Assembly: GCA_902624075.1 (NCBI GenBank)
Contig: CACNWC010000007.1
Location: 1 to 55,777, forward strand
Source of the DNA: an uncultured Pelagibacteraceae bacterium
GTDB lineage: Bacteria > Pseudomonadota > Alphaproteobacteria > Pelagibacterales > Pelagibacteraceae
Direction: 5' to 3'
DNA length: 55,777 nucleotides
The notes under the pieces: model-generated
The model's input: the letters and a program-made list of their open reading frames with translations, nothing else
What the model was told of the DNA's origin: nothing
Database searches by the model: none
In this document: one piece after another, positions 1-8,661 of the stretch
How the letters are laid out: every line of letters starts with the position of its first letter
Numbering within the stretch: position 1 is the first letter of the stretch
Made by a program: the position numbers and the translations under genes

Positions 1-221
1 TTATCCAAAGCTTTCTCTATATTTGGATAAACTTTACTATTGTTAATTATATTTTTTGCTCCAACTGCTGTCGCTAAAATTTTATCATTTGGAAAAATAG
101 GCTTTGGATCAATCATTATAAGTTTATTAAAACTAAAATTTTTAATTGCCCTAGCGCATGCTCCAATATTTTCAGATAATTGAGGTTTATTTAAAATAAA
201 AGAGATATTATTTTTACTCAT
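1..221 (-). CDS. trmJ: TrmJ-like RNA 2'-O-methyltransferase, partial (N-terminus only)
   Basis: The first about 73 codons of a SpoU/TrmH-superfamily RNA methyltransferase are present; the C-terminus lies beyond base 1. The start reads MSKNNISFILNKPQLSENIG followed by ACARAI, the conserved N-terminal strand and P-x-x-x-NIGA-x-ARA motif of TrmJ-type enzymes, which methylate a ribose in the tRNA anticodon loop (position 32 in characterised members). The knotted SAM-binding C-terminal half cannot be seen, so the TrmJ assignment over other SpoU members rests on the N-terminal motif. Its ATG directly abuts the cimA stop codon with no spacer, so it is probably translated from the same transcript. 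Confidence 0.75.
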   Translation of the reverse strand, partial: MSKNNISFILNKPQLSENIGACARAIKNFSFNKLIMIDPKPIFPNDKILATAVGAKNIINNSKVYPNIEKALD

Positions 222-1823
222 TTATTTACTTGCGGGGGCATTATCTTTAAATAATTTATAGTCCAAACTATCTATCAATGCCTTAAACGAAGCATCAATT
301 ATGTTGGTAGATACACCAATGGTAAACCAGTTTTTTCCCCTGGAGTCTGTACTTTCAATTGACACTCTAGTAACAGCTTCTGTTCCTGTATTTAAAATTC
401 TAACTTTATAGTCAACTAATTTTAAATCTTTCAAATACTTTGAGTATTTAGCTAATCTATCAACATTTTTTCTAATTGCGTTATCTAAAGCGTTTACAGG
501 TCCGTTTCCCTCTCCCTCACAAACAATCTTTTCTCCATCGACTTCTAATTGAGCTTTTGCAGATGAAATTATTTCTCCAGATTTATTCTTTTTAACTGAA
601 ACATCATATTCATTAATTAAAATATATCTTGGTATTTCCCCAATGATTCTTCTCGCTAATAATTCAAATGATGCATCAGCACCATCATAACTGTAGCCAA
701 TAAATTCTCTATCTTTAACTTCATCTAATAATTTTTTAATTTTAGGATCATTTTCCTCGATATCAATTTTGATACTTTTTAATCTCGAAATTATATTTGA
801 TTTACCTGATTGATCAGAAACAACAATATTTCTTGTATTGCCTACATCTTCTGGGTTTATGTGTTCGTATGTTTTTGGATCTTTTTGAACCGCTGATACA
901 TGCAATCCTCCTTTATGAGAAAAAGCAGCTGCTCCTACATAAGGTAAGTGTTGATTGGGTTTCCTGTTTAATATTTCATCTAATAATCTTGAACATTCAG
1001 TTAAATTTTTAATATTGTAAGATTTTATTCCTATTTCAAATTTTGATGAAAAATCATTTTTTAAAAAAAATGTAGGTATTAATGACATCAAATTTGCATT
1101 ACCACATCTTTCACCCAAACCATTAATGGTACCTTGAATTTGACGAACTCCAGACAATACTGCGGCTAAAGAATTTGCAACAGCATTACCAGTATCATTG
1201 TGCGCATGAATACCTAAATTTTTTCCTGGGATAACTTTTGATACCTCGAATACAATTTTTGATACTTCGTGAGGAAGTGTTCCTCCATTTGTATCACACA
1301 ATACTATCCATCTTGCTCCCTGGTCATAAGCTGCTTTAATACAGGAAATTGCATATTTTGGATTTGCTTTATAACCATCAAAAAAGTGTTCTGCATCAAA
1401 CATGAATTCTTTTTTTGCTTTAACAAAATGTTTTGCGCTTTCTCTAATATTTTCCAAATTTTCTTCGTTTGTTATATTTAAAGCAACATCAACATGAAAA
1501 TCCCATGACTTACCCACTAAACATACTGCGGGAGTATTTGAATTCATCAATGCTGATAAACCTGTATCATTCTCTGCACTTCGACCTGATCTTTTGGTCA
1601 TTCCAAAACATGTAAGTTTAGAATTTTTAAGATTATGTTTTTTTTGAAAAAACTCAGTATCAGTTGGATTGGCTCCGGGCCAACCAGCTTCAATATAATC
1701 AACACCAAGATTGTCTAAGGCAGATGCAATTTTTTCTTTATCTTCAATAGAAAAATCTACACCTTGAGTTTGGGCACCATCCCTTAGTGTTGTATCAAAA
1801 ATATATAATCGTTCTTTGTTCAT
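222..1823 (-). CDS. cimA: Citramalate synthase
   Basis: A 533-residue protein of the isopropylmalate/homocitrate/citramalate synthase family. The TIM-barrel signature DTTLRDGAQTQG lies at residues 10-21, with the metal-site motif GIHAHNDTGNA near the middle, and the C-terminal third is a LeuA-like regulatory/dimerisation domain. The length and the GAQTQG variant fit CimA (TIGR00977 type), which condenses pyruvate and acetyl-CoA to (R)-citramalate, a threonine-independent entry to isoleucine. LeuA or homocitrate synthase is less likely given the motif variant, but the substrate is inferred from family, not seen. It overlaps cysS by 4 bases and abuts trmJ, so it sits in a compact minus-strand operon. 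Confidence 0.85.
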   Translation of the reverse strand: MNKERLYIFDTTLRDGAQTQGVDFSIEDKEKIASALDNLGVDYIEAGWPGANPTDTEFFQKKHNLKNSKLTCFGMTKRSGRSAENDTGLSALMNSNTPAVCLVGKSWDFHVDVALNITNEENLENIRESAKHFVKAKKEFMFDAEHFFDGYKANPKYAISCIKAAYDQGARWIVLCDTNGGTLPHEVSKIVFEVSKVIPGKNLGIHAHNDTGNAVANSLAAVLSGVRQIQGTINGLGERCGNANLMSLIPTFFLKNDFSSKFEIGIKSYNIKNLTECSRLLDEILNRKPNQHLPYVGAAAFSHKGGLHVSAVQKDPKTYEHINPEDVGNTRNIVVSDQSGKSNIISRLKSIKIDIEENDPKIKKLLDEVKDREFIGYSYDGADASFELLARRIIGEIPRYILINEYDVSVKKNKSGEIISSAKAQLEVDGEKIVCEGEGNGPVNALDNAIRKNVDRLAKYSKYLKDLKLVDYKVRILNTGTEAVTRVSIESTDSRGKNWFTIGVSTNIIDASFKALIDSLDYKLFKDNAPASK

Positions 1824-3163
1824 TTAAATTTCCACAGAGTTTTACCATCTTTATCTTCTATTAAAACACCTTTATCAAAAAGTTCATCTCTAATTCTGTC
1901 AGCTTCTTTATAATTTTTGTCTTCTCTAGCTTTATTTCTCAAATCTATTTTGCTATTTATCTCAGCTTCACTTATTGTAGCTTTATTTCTTTTATAGTTT
2001 TCCCATTGTTCCTTATCTTCATTAAATAAACCTATAAATTTACATGCTGAAATAAATAATTCTTTATCTTTACCTTTGCTGGCGCTCTCAAAAAGTTTAT
2101 GAAGATTAGCTATATATCCAGGAGTATTTAGATCTTCATATAAAGGTTTTAAAACTTCATCTGTTACTTGGATAGATTTAATCTCTGCTGAATAAATACG
2201 ATACCATTTATCTAGAGTATTTTGACATTCATTAATTAGTTTATCATTCCAGTCTAAAGGCTGTTTATAATGTGCACTCATAAGAGCTAACCTTAAAACC
2301 TGTCCACTAATCTTATTTCTAAAATCTTTTATTTTAAGAATATTACCTTGGGACTTGGCCATTTTTTCATTTGACATAGTAATAAAGGCATTATGAAGCC
2401 AATACTTTGCAAAAATTTTTGAGTCATTTGCACATCTAGATTGAGCTATCTCATTTTCATGATGAGGAAATATTAAGTCTATTCCGCCACCATGAATATC
2501 AAATTCATTTCCTAAAAATTTTTTTGACATTGCTGAACATTCTAAATGCCATCCTGGTCGTCCTTTACCCCATGGAGACTCCCAATAGGGTTCATCTTCA
2601 ACAGATGGTTTCCACAAAACAAAATCTTCAGAATTTTTTTTGTTATCACTTACTTCTACCCTTGATCCAGCTATTAAATCTTCTAATTTCTTATTTGATA
2701 ATTTTCCATAATCAGAAAACTTTTTAACCTCAAAATAAACATGATTATTATTTTCATAAGCATATCCTTTTTTGATCAATTGATTTATCATTTCAATCAT
2801 TAAATCAATGTGTTCAGTTGCTTTAGGTTGATGAGTGGGGTTTTCACAATTCAAAAATTTACAATCCTCCAAAAAACTTGTCGTTACTTTTTCAGTTAAT
2901 TCTTTTGTCGATATTTTGTGTTCTTGCGAAGATTTAATTATTTTATCATCGATATCTGTTATATTTCTTACATATGTTACTTTTGAAAAATTATTCTTAA
3001 GTAGTCTAAAGAGAATATCAAAAACAACCAATGGTCTAGCGTTACCAATATGTGGATCATCATAAACCGTTGGTCCACAAACATACATTCCAATATTTTT
3101 ATTGTCTTTTGGAACAAATTGTTCTTTTTTATTCGTTAAATTATTTGTTAAAAAAATATCCAT
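1820..3163 (-). CDS. cysS: Cysteine--tRNA ligase
   Basis: A 447-residue class I aminoacyl-tRNA synthetase that charges tRNA-Cys in the cytoplasm. The N-terminus carries the CysRS hallmark YVCGPTVYDDPHIGNARP, which contains the HIGH-type signature as HIGN. The zinc-site Cys and His residues appear in the segments GRPGWHLECSAM and FPHHENEIAQS, and the KMSKS loop is present as KMAKSQGN. The C-terminal helical domain and the DKDG-TLWK tail are typical, and the length is close to the usual about 460 residues. Its last four bases overlap the cimA start. No oddities were seen. Confidence 0.96.
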   Translation of the reverse strand: MDIFLTNNLTNKKEQFVPKDNKNIGMYVCGPTVYDDPHIGNARPLVVFDILFRLLKNNFSKVTYVRNITDIDDKIIKSSQEHKISTKELTEKVTTSFLEDCKFLNCENPTHQPKATEHIDLMIEMINQLIKKGYAYENNNHVYFEVKKFSDYGKLSNKKLEDLIAGSRVEVSDNKKNSEDFVLWKPSVEDEPYWESPWGKGRPGWHLECSAMSKKFLGNEFDIHGGGIDLIFPHHENEIAQSRCANDSKIFAKYWLHNAFITMSNEKMAKSQGNILKIKDFRNKISGQVLRLALMSAHYKQPLDWNDKLINECQNTLDKWYRIYSAEIKSIQVTDEVLKPLYEDLNTPGYIANLHKLFESASKGKDKELFISACKFIGLFNEDKEQWENYKRNKATISEAEINSKIDLRNKAREDKNYKEADRIRDELFDKGVLIEDKDGKTLWKFK

Positions 3164-3214
3164 ATAAATTGATTAAGAAATATACCTTATTTGGTGATTT
3201 GTTAATCTAATTGA

Positions 3215-3952
3215 TTAACTAGGAATTTTGCATACTGGAATGGGCTCCATTTTATGCAAATTTTGTTTTCTAATTTTTTCGTATTCTAGTTTATGCGGTG
3301 AGTCGGGATTTACCATGGCGTCTTCTAAATCTTCATACTTAAATCCTAATTGACCCTCGTCAGTCCTACCATCATCCCATAGACCATCTGTTGGAGGAGC
3401 ATCAATTATTTCTTTTAATATACCTAATTCTTTTCCAAGTTCCCAAACCTCAGTTTTATTACAATCTGCTATAGGCGAAATATCAACTCCACCATCACCA
3501 TATTTTGTATAAAAACCAACTCCAAAATCTTCAACTTTATTACCAGTCCCAACCACTATTCCTTTATTAGCAGCAGCTACTTGATACAAGGTTGTCATTC
3601 TTAATCTTGCTCTTGAATTTGCAAACCCGTGCTCATTATCAAATTTATTAAGTGTTGAAGAGAAAGACTCAAACAATTTGTCTAAACTAATTGTATGAGC
3701 CTCTACGTTTTTAAATTTTTCGACTAACCATTTTTGATGTTTTAAACTTAAATCATGCTGATTTTCTTTTTGTTTTATTGGCATAGATAAAACAATAGTT
3801 TTTAAACCTGTCATTGCACTCAAAGTACTTGATACTGAAGAGTCAATTCCTCCAGAGATACCTATAACTAAAGATTGGGCTTTAGTTGGCATTTGATCAA
3901 CATATAATTTGATCCAATTTGATATATATTTTGTTTTTTCTGAAGGACTCAT
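3215..3952 (-). CDS. nadE: NH3-dependent NAD+ synthetase
   Basis: A 245-residue ATP-pyrophosphatase that makes NAD+ from deamido-NAD+, ATP and ammonia. The PP-loop SGGIDSS lies at residues 33-39, followed by the family motifs RARLRMTTLYQVA, GTGNKVEDFGVGFYTKYGDGG and the D-G-L-W-D-DGRTDE-x-Q-L loop. There is no glutaminase (nitrilase) domain, so it is the short ammonia-using form. The ATG is preceded by TTAGGTGATTAAAT, an extended Shine-Dalgarno-like match about 12 bases upstream. It stands alone on the minus strand with short spacers to cysS and the DAHP synthase. Confidence 0.93.
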   Translation of the reverse strand: MSPSEKTKYISNWIKLYVDQMPTKAQSLVIGISGGIDSSVSSTLSAMTGLKTIVLSMPIKQKENQHDLSLKHQKWLVEKFKNVEAHTISLDKLFESFSSTLNKFDNEHGFANSRARLRMTTLYQVAAANKGIVVGTGNKVEDFGVGFYTKYGDGGVDISPIADCNKTEVWELGKELGILKEIIDAPPTDGLWDDGRTDEGQLGFKYEDLEDAMVNPDSPHKLEYEKIRKQNLHKMEPIPVCKIPS

Positions 3953-3990
3953 AATTTATATTTAATCACCTAATGCTCGAAAACAATGGC

Positions 3991-5370
3991 TTAAGATGCC
4001 GCTTGAATAGCATTTTTAGAATAGCTGCTATTCTTTTTTATCTCATCTGAAATTAAAAAAGCTAATTCCAAAGCTTGATCAGCATTTAGTCTTGGGTCAC
4101 AATGCGTATGATATCTACTCGATAAATCTTGATCTTGTATATTTTTTGCGCCACCCGTGCATTCTGTAACATTTTGACCCGTCATTTCAATGTGCAATCC
4201 ACCTGCATATGACCCCTCACTTTGATGTACAGAAAATACATCTTTTACTTCTTTTAAGACGTTATTAAAACGTCTTGTTTTAAAACCTGTTGTTGATTGA
4301 ATCGTGTTACCGTGCATAGGGTCACAAGACCAAATCACATTTACACCCTCTTTTTTAATTCCTCTTATAAGTTTTGGTAAAAACTTACCGACATTGTCAT
4401 GACCAAATCTTGAAATTAATGTAATTTTACCTTTTTCATTTGTAGGATTAATTAAATTACAAATTTTTACTATTTCTTCTGGTTTTGATGTTGGTCCACA
4501 TTTAATTCCAATTGGATTTTCTATGCCTCTACAAAACTCAACATGACCTCCATCTAATTGTCTAGTTCTATCACCGATCCATACAAAATGAGCAGATGTT
4601 GCATGATATTCTCCCGTTGTAGAATCTATTCTAGTCATACTTTCTTCAAAAGGTAGATGTAGAGCCTCATGAGAAGTCCAAAAGTTTACTGTCTTTAATC
4701 TTCTATTAAATTCTGAATTTATTCCACATGCATCCATAAATGCTAATGCACCTGCAATCTTATCTTCTAATTCTTTAAATTTTTTTGCCTGAGGACTTTT
4801 TTTAATATAACCCAAGTTCCACAAATGAACTTTTTTTAAATCCGCAAATCCTCCATGTGAAAATGCTCTTAAAAGATTTAATGTTGCTGCTGACTGAGAG
4901 TAAGCTTTAAAAAGTCTTTTTGGATCGTGCTTCCTAGCTTTCTCTGAGAATTCTATACCATTTACATTATCACCAAGATAACTTGGTAGTTCCTTATCAC
5001 CTTGTTTTTCAGTTGGTGCACTTCTTGGTTTTGCGAATTGACCTGCTATTCTTCCAAGTTTAATTACTGGCAGTGAAGCTGAGTAAGTCAATACTAAAGA
5101 CATCTGCAGAATTACTTTGAAATAATCTCTTATATTGTCCGGATTAAATTCTGCAAAACTTTCTGCGCAATCTCCACCTTGAAGCAAAAAAGCTTTACCA
5201 TCTGATACATCAGATAGCTGTTTTTTTAAATGTCTTGTTTCTTCAGCAAAAACAAGAGGAGGAAATGTTTTTATCTTATTTAAGACCTGATCTAATTCTT
5301 TTTTATCCTGGTATTCAGGTAGATGTTTTACAGGGTATTTTCTCCAACTATTTGTTTTCCAATTTTTCAT
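3991..5370 (-). CDS. Class II 3-deoxy-7-phosphoheptulonate (DAHP) synthase
   Basis: About 459 residues of the plant-type (class II) DAHP synthase family, which catalyses the first step of the shikimate pathway from phosphoenolpyruvate and erythrose 4-phosphate. Diagnostic stretches are FLLQGGDCAESFAEF, KLGRIAGQFAKPRS, WTSHEALHLPFEE, IGIKCGPT, SRFGHDN and VIWSCDPMHGNT; the Cys, His, Glu and Asp metal ligands lie in these. A TTG six bases further upstream (5376) is in frame, but the ATG at 5370 gives the start M-K-N-W-K, close to the usual family N-terminus. It follows glmS by a short spacer on the same strand. It is unrelated to the class I AroF/G/H enzymes. Confidence 0.92.
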   Translation of the reverse strand: MKNWKTNSWRKYPVKHLPEYQDKKELDQVLNKIKTFPPLVFAEETRHLKKQLSDVSDGKAFLLQGGDCAESFAEFNPDNIRDYFKVILQMSLVLTYSASLPVIKLGRIAGQFAKPRSAPTEKQGDKELPSYLGDNVNGIEFSEKARKHDPKRLFKAYSQSAATLNLLRAFSHGGFADLKKVHLWNLGYIKKSPQAKKFKELEDKIAGALAFMDACGINSEFNRRLKTVNFWTSHEALHLPFEESMTRIDSTTGEYHATSAHFVWIGDRTRQLDGGHVEFCRGIENPIGIKCGPTSKPEEIVKICNLINPTNEKGKITLISRFGHDNVGKFLPKLIRGIKKEGVNVIWSCDPMHGNTIQSTTGFKTRRFNNVLKEVKDVFSVHQSEGSYAGGLHIEMTGQNVTECTGGAKNIQDQDLSSRYHTHCDPRLNADQALELAFLISDEIKKNSSYSKNAIQAAS

Positions 5371-5405
5371 GTTCAACTAAGGATTGTTGTATCAGAGTTT
5401 TTCTA

Positions 5406-7226
5406 TTATTCAACGGTTACAGATTTGGCTAAATTTCTAGGCTTATCTATATCATAACCTTTTTTAAGTGCTGAATAATAAGCTAATTTTTGTAATGGAA
5501 TAGTCAATAGGAAGGGCAACAAATCCGCATTAGTACTTTCAACTTCTATTTTTTCCCATATATTTTCAGATACTATTTCATCTTTACTTTTATTAGTAAT
5601 CAGTAAAACTTTTGCTCCTCTTGCAATAACTTCCTGCATATTTGATATTGTTTTTTTATAATAATTGTCTCTTGGAGCCAAAACTACTACTGGCATTCCC
5701 TCCTCAATTAATGCTAATGGACCATGTTTCATTTCACCAGCCGGATAACCTTCGGCATGGACATATGATAATTCCTTCAATTTTAATGCACCTTCTAAGG
5801 CTATAGGGTAAGAAAAACCTCTACCTAAAAACATAGATCCTTTTGCTTCATTAAAAGTACCTGATATTGATTGTATTTTGTTGTCAGTTAATAAAGTTTT
5901 CTCAACCATTTTTGGTAATTCTTTAAGATCCTTAAGTTTCTTACTAAAAGTCTCTTTATTAATATCTTTTCTCCATAAACCTATTTTTAAAGACAAAATA
6001 TACAAAATTAAAATCTGACCCAAAAATGCTTTTGTAGATGCTACACCAATTTCAGTGCCACAATGAATTGGTAAAACAAATTCAGAGTCTCTTGCGATAG
6101 AGCTTTCAATAACATTTACTACAGCACAAGTTTTCATATTATTTTGTTTACATAAATCTAAAGCTGCATAAGTGTCTGCTGTTTCTCCTGACTGAGAAAC
6201 AAATACATATAAACTATCTTTTTTAAATCTATTTTTTCTGTATCTAAATTCTGATGCTATATCTACACTTACATCTAAAGATGTTAGTTCTTCAAGCCAA
6301 TATTTAGCCATTAGACATGAATGGTAAGCAGTACCACAACCAATTAAAGTTAAAGAAGAAATTTCATTTATTTTCCAAGGAAAGTTGTAAATATTTATAT
6401 CATTATTAGATTTATCAACATATTCATTAATTCCATTCTTAAGAGTTATTGGTTGTTCCTCTATTTCTTTTGCCATGAAATGTTTGTAGTCACCTTTATC
6501 ATATTTTTCTTCCGTCGAAGATAGTTCTAATACTTTTTTATTTATCTTTATTCCATCTTCATTAAAGAATTCCACATGATCTTTTTTAATAATACAGAAT
6601 TCACCATCATTTAAATAAGTTATTTTATTTGTCATTGATTTAAGAGCGTATGAGTCTGAACCTAAGTAGTTTTCATTTGGCCCATATCCAACTGCTAAAG
6701 GTGATCCCCTTCTAGCTCCAACAATTAGGTCAGGCTGGTCTTTAAAAATAATGCCAAGGGCAAAACTACCATGTAAAGATTTTAAAGTTTTTTTAATTGA
6801 GTTTACAATATTATCTGTTTTTAAATGTTCTGAAATTAAATGTACAATTACTTCTGTATCTGTTTGAGATTTAAATTTATGTCCTTTGTTGACTAAAAAT
6901 TTTTTTAATAATGTAGAGTTTTCTATAATACCGTTGTGTACAACAGATACATTTTGTGATGAATGAGGGTGCGCATTTATACTATTTGGTGAACCGTGTG
7001 TTGCCCATCTTACGTGTCCAATGCCTATTGTACCTTCCATATTTTGAACTAAAGAATTTTTTTCAAGATTATCAACCCGTCCTTCAGATTTTACCTCATT
7101 TATTAATCCACTCGATAAGGTCGCAATACCAGCAGAGTCATAACCTCTGTATTCCAGCTTCTTAAGAGAGTTAACAATTGTTGATGAAACAGGTTTGTTG
7201 CTATTTATTCCAATAATTCCACACAT
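5406..7226 (-). CDS. glmS: Glutamine--fructose-6-phosphate aminotransferase
   Basis: A 606-residue GlmS that makes glucosamine 6-phosphate from fructose 6-phosphate and glutamine, the committed step to UDP-GlcNAc for peptidoglycan and lipid A. The N-terminus MCGIIGINS supplies the Cys2 nucleophile of the class II glutaminase domain (about 1-240). Two SIS domains follow, with SQSGETADTYAAL and the glucose-phosphate site near GTEIGVASTKAF. The C-terminus DIDKPRNLAKSVTVE is the standard GlmS ending. It starts 2 bases after the stop of the GlmU-like acetyltransferase, so these two UDP-GlcNAc genes are almost certainly co-translated. No glmS ribozyme is seen upstream. Confidence 0.97.
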   Translation of the reverse strand: MCGIIGINSNKPVSSTIVNSLKKLEYRGYDSAGIATLSSGLINEVKSEGRVDNLEKNSLVQNMEGTIGIGHVRWATHGSPNSINAHPHSSQNVSVVHNGIIENSTLLKKFLVNKGHKFKSQTDTEVIVHLISEHLKTDNIVNSIKKTLKSLHGSFALGIIFKDQPDLIVGARRGSPLAVGYGPNENYLGSDSYALKSMTNKITYLNDGEFCIIKKDHVEFFNEDGIKINKKVLELSSTEEKYDKGDYKHFMAKEIEEQPITLKNGINEYVDKSNNDINIYNFPWKINEISSLTLIGCGTAYHSCLMAKYWLEELTSLDVSVDIASEFRYRKNRFKKDSLYVFVSQSGETADTYAALDLCKQNNMKTCAVVNVIESSIARDSEFVLPIHCGTEIGVASTKAFLGQILILYILSLKIGLWRKDINKETFSKKLKDLKELPKMVEKTLLTDNKIQSISGTFNEAKGSMFLGRGFSYPIALEGALKLKELSYVHAEGYPAGEMKHGPLALIEEGMPVVVLAPRDNYYKKTISNMQEVIARGAKVLLITNKSKDEIVSENIWEKIEVESTNADLLPFLLTIPLQKLAYYSALKKGYDIDKPRNLAKSVTVE

Positions 7227-7228
7227 AA

Positions 7229-7852
7229 TTATTTTGACTTTCTCCTATAATTTTTAATTTCTGTTTGTAAACTTCTTGTTAAAGCTAACGATTTTTTTCT
7301 TACATTTTTTGTGATAACTGAACCAGCACCTATAACGCTTCCCTCTTCAATTGTTAAAGGAGCTATTAAAGATGAATTTGATCCAATAAAAACATTATCA
7401 TTAATTTTAGTTTTACTTTTTTTTACTCCATCATAATTACATGTTATAGTTCCTGCACCTACGTTAACTGATTTTCCAATAACACTATCACCAATGTAAG
7501 TTAAATGATTTACTTTTGATTTTTTTCCAAGAGTACTTTTTTTAATTTCTACAAAATTACCAACTTTAGAACCTTCTTTTAAAATTACTCCAGGTCTAAT
7601 TCTAGCATATGGACCAATATCAACTTTGTTCTCTATTTTGCAATTTTCAAGATGTGAAAATGATTTAATAGTTACACTATTTCCTATTTTAACTTTCTTT
7701 CCAAAAACAACATAGGGTTCTATTGTTACATTTTTTCCAATCTTAGTATCTTTTGAAAAATAAATTGTCTCAGGACCAATCATTTTCACACCTAATTTAA
7801 AAAACTTATTTCTAAGTTCTTTTTGTAGATTTTTTAAATTTAACTGTTTCAT
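7229..7852 (-). CDS. Stand-alone GlmU acetyltransferase domain (left-handed beta-helix)
   Basis: A 207-residue protein that matches only the C-terminal half of GlmU. After a short helical linker (residues 1-23) come hexapeptide repeats, then YARIRPGVIL, VGNFVEIKKS and NHLTYIGDSVIG, and the glucosamine-1-phosphate/acetyl-CoA site NVGAGTITCNYDG. These are the residues of the acetyltransferase that turns GlcN-1-P into GlcNAc-1-P. The N-terminal uridyltransferase domain, with its nucleotide loop LAAGxGTRM, is absent, and upstream DNA belongs to the divergent gph, so this is not a frameshifted full-length GlmU. UDP-GlcNAc formation then needs a separate pyrophosphorylase. It pairs with glmS 2 bases downstream. 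Confidence 0.85.
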   Translation of the reverse strand: MKQLNLKNLQKELRNKFFKLGVKMIGPETIYFSKDTKIGKNVTIEPYVVFGKKVKIGNSVTIKSFSHLENCKIENKVDIGPYARIRPGVILKEGSKVGNFVEIKKSTLGKKSKVNHLTYIGDSVIGKSVNVGAGTITCNYDGVKKSKTKINDNVFIGSNSSLIAPLTIEEGSVIGAGSVITKNVRKKSLALTRSLQTEIKNYRRKSK

Positions 7853-7923
7853 CTTTGAAATTCTTTATATTAAGTATATATGTTTCTTAATTCACAAAAT
7901 ATTTCTTAAAAATACTTTTGATT

Positions 7924-8607
7924 ATGAAACAAAAATTTACAATTCTCTTTGATTTAGATGGGACTTTAGTCGATACAGCCCCAGATCTAATGGCTGCTCA
8001 TAACCATGTAATGAAAAAATTTGGCTATCCCACGAAGTCAACTGAACAAATACGAAATTTAGTAGGTCAAGGAGCTGGTGCTATGTTGGGAAGATCTATT
8101 TGGGGCCAAGCAAAAAAAGAGTTTGGAAAAGTAGAAGATGAAAATATTAAAAAAGAAATGGTAAAAGACTTTGTGGACTTCTATGGAAAAAATATTGTCA
8201 ATGAAAGTAAACTTATAGACGGTGTTAAAGATTTTTTGATATGGTCCAAAGAAAATAATATTTCAATGGCTGTTTGCACTAATAAACAAGAACATTTGGC
8301 TATCGACCTTCTTAAAAAAATTGGCATCTATGATTTTTTTGAATATGTTGCTGGTCACAATACTTTTGATTATTGTAAACCAGATCCCAGACATTTAACT
8401 TCGGTCATTGAAATTTTAGATGGAGATATAAAAAAATCTTTAATGATTGGTGATAGTGAGACAGATGCTAACGCAGCAAAAAATGCTGGGATTCCAGTTA
8501 TATTACTTGAGGATGGATATACTGAAAAAAATACAACCGAAATTTACCATAATCACTTAATTAAAGACTTTATTGGCATTGAAAAAATAGTATCAAAATA
8601 TCTTTAA
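7924..8607 (+). CDS. gph: HAD hydrolase, phosphoglycolate phosphatase-like
   Basis: About 227 residues of the haloacid dehalogenase superfamily. Motif I is FDLDGTLVDTAPDL at the N-terminus (nucleophile Asp), motif II is the CTNK segment, and motifs III/IV include KPDPRHLT and MIGDSETDANAAKNAGIP. The DTAPDL and GDSETD variants fit Gph, which dephosphorylates 2-phosphoglycolate, though HAD substrate assignment from sequence alone is uncertain. An in-frame TTG at 7918 precedes, but the ATG at 7924 gives the better N-terminus M-K-Q-K-F. It is the first gene of a plus-strand run, 54 bases ahead of prpD, and diverges from the GlmU-like gene. Confidence 0.8.
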   Translation: MKQKFTILFDLDGTLVDTAPDLMAAHNHVMKKFGYPTKSTEQIRNLVGQGAGAMLGRSIWGQAKKEFGKVEDENIKKEMVKDFVDFYGKNIVNESKLIDGVKDFLIWSKENNISMAVCTNKQEHLAIDLLKKIGIYDFFEYVAGHNTFDYCKPDPRHLTSVIEILDGDIKKSLMIGDSETDANAAKNAGIPVILLEDGYTEKNTTEIYHNHLIKDFIGIEKIVSKYL

Positions 8608-8661
8608 TATTGATTATTTTTTTTTAACTATTAAAAACTATTTCGTTAATTAGGAGTTATT

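Noticed and set aside
3961..3975. Shared TTAGGTGATTAAAT upstream of nadE and at about 39696-39709 upstream of a mini-protein gene as a regulatory motif
   Set aside because: AGGTGAT is complementary to the 16S rRNA 3' end and lies 11-12 bases before each start, so it is best explained as an extended ribosome-binding site.
7229..7852. Frameshifted full-length GlmU
   Set aside because: Upstream bases on the minus strand are the divergent gph gene with its own conserved motifs, so no N-terminal half is present.
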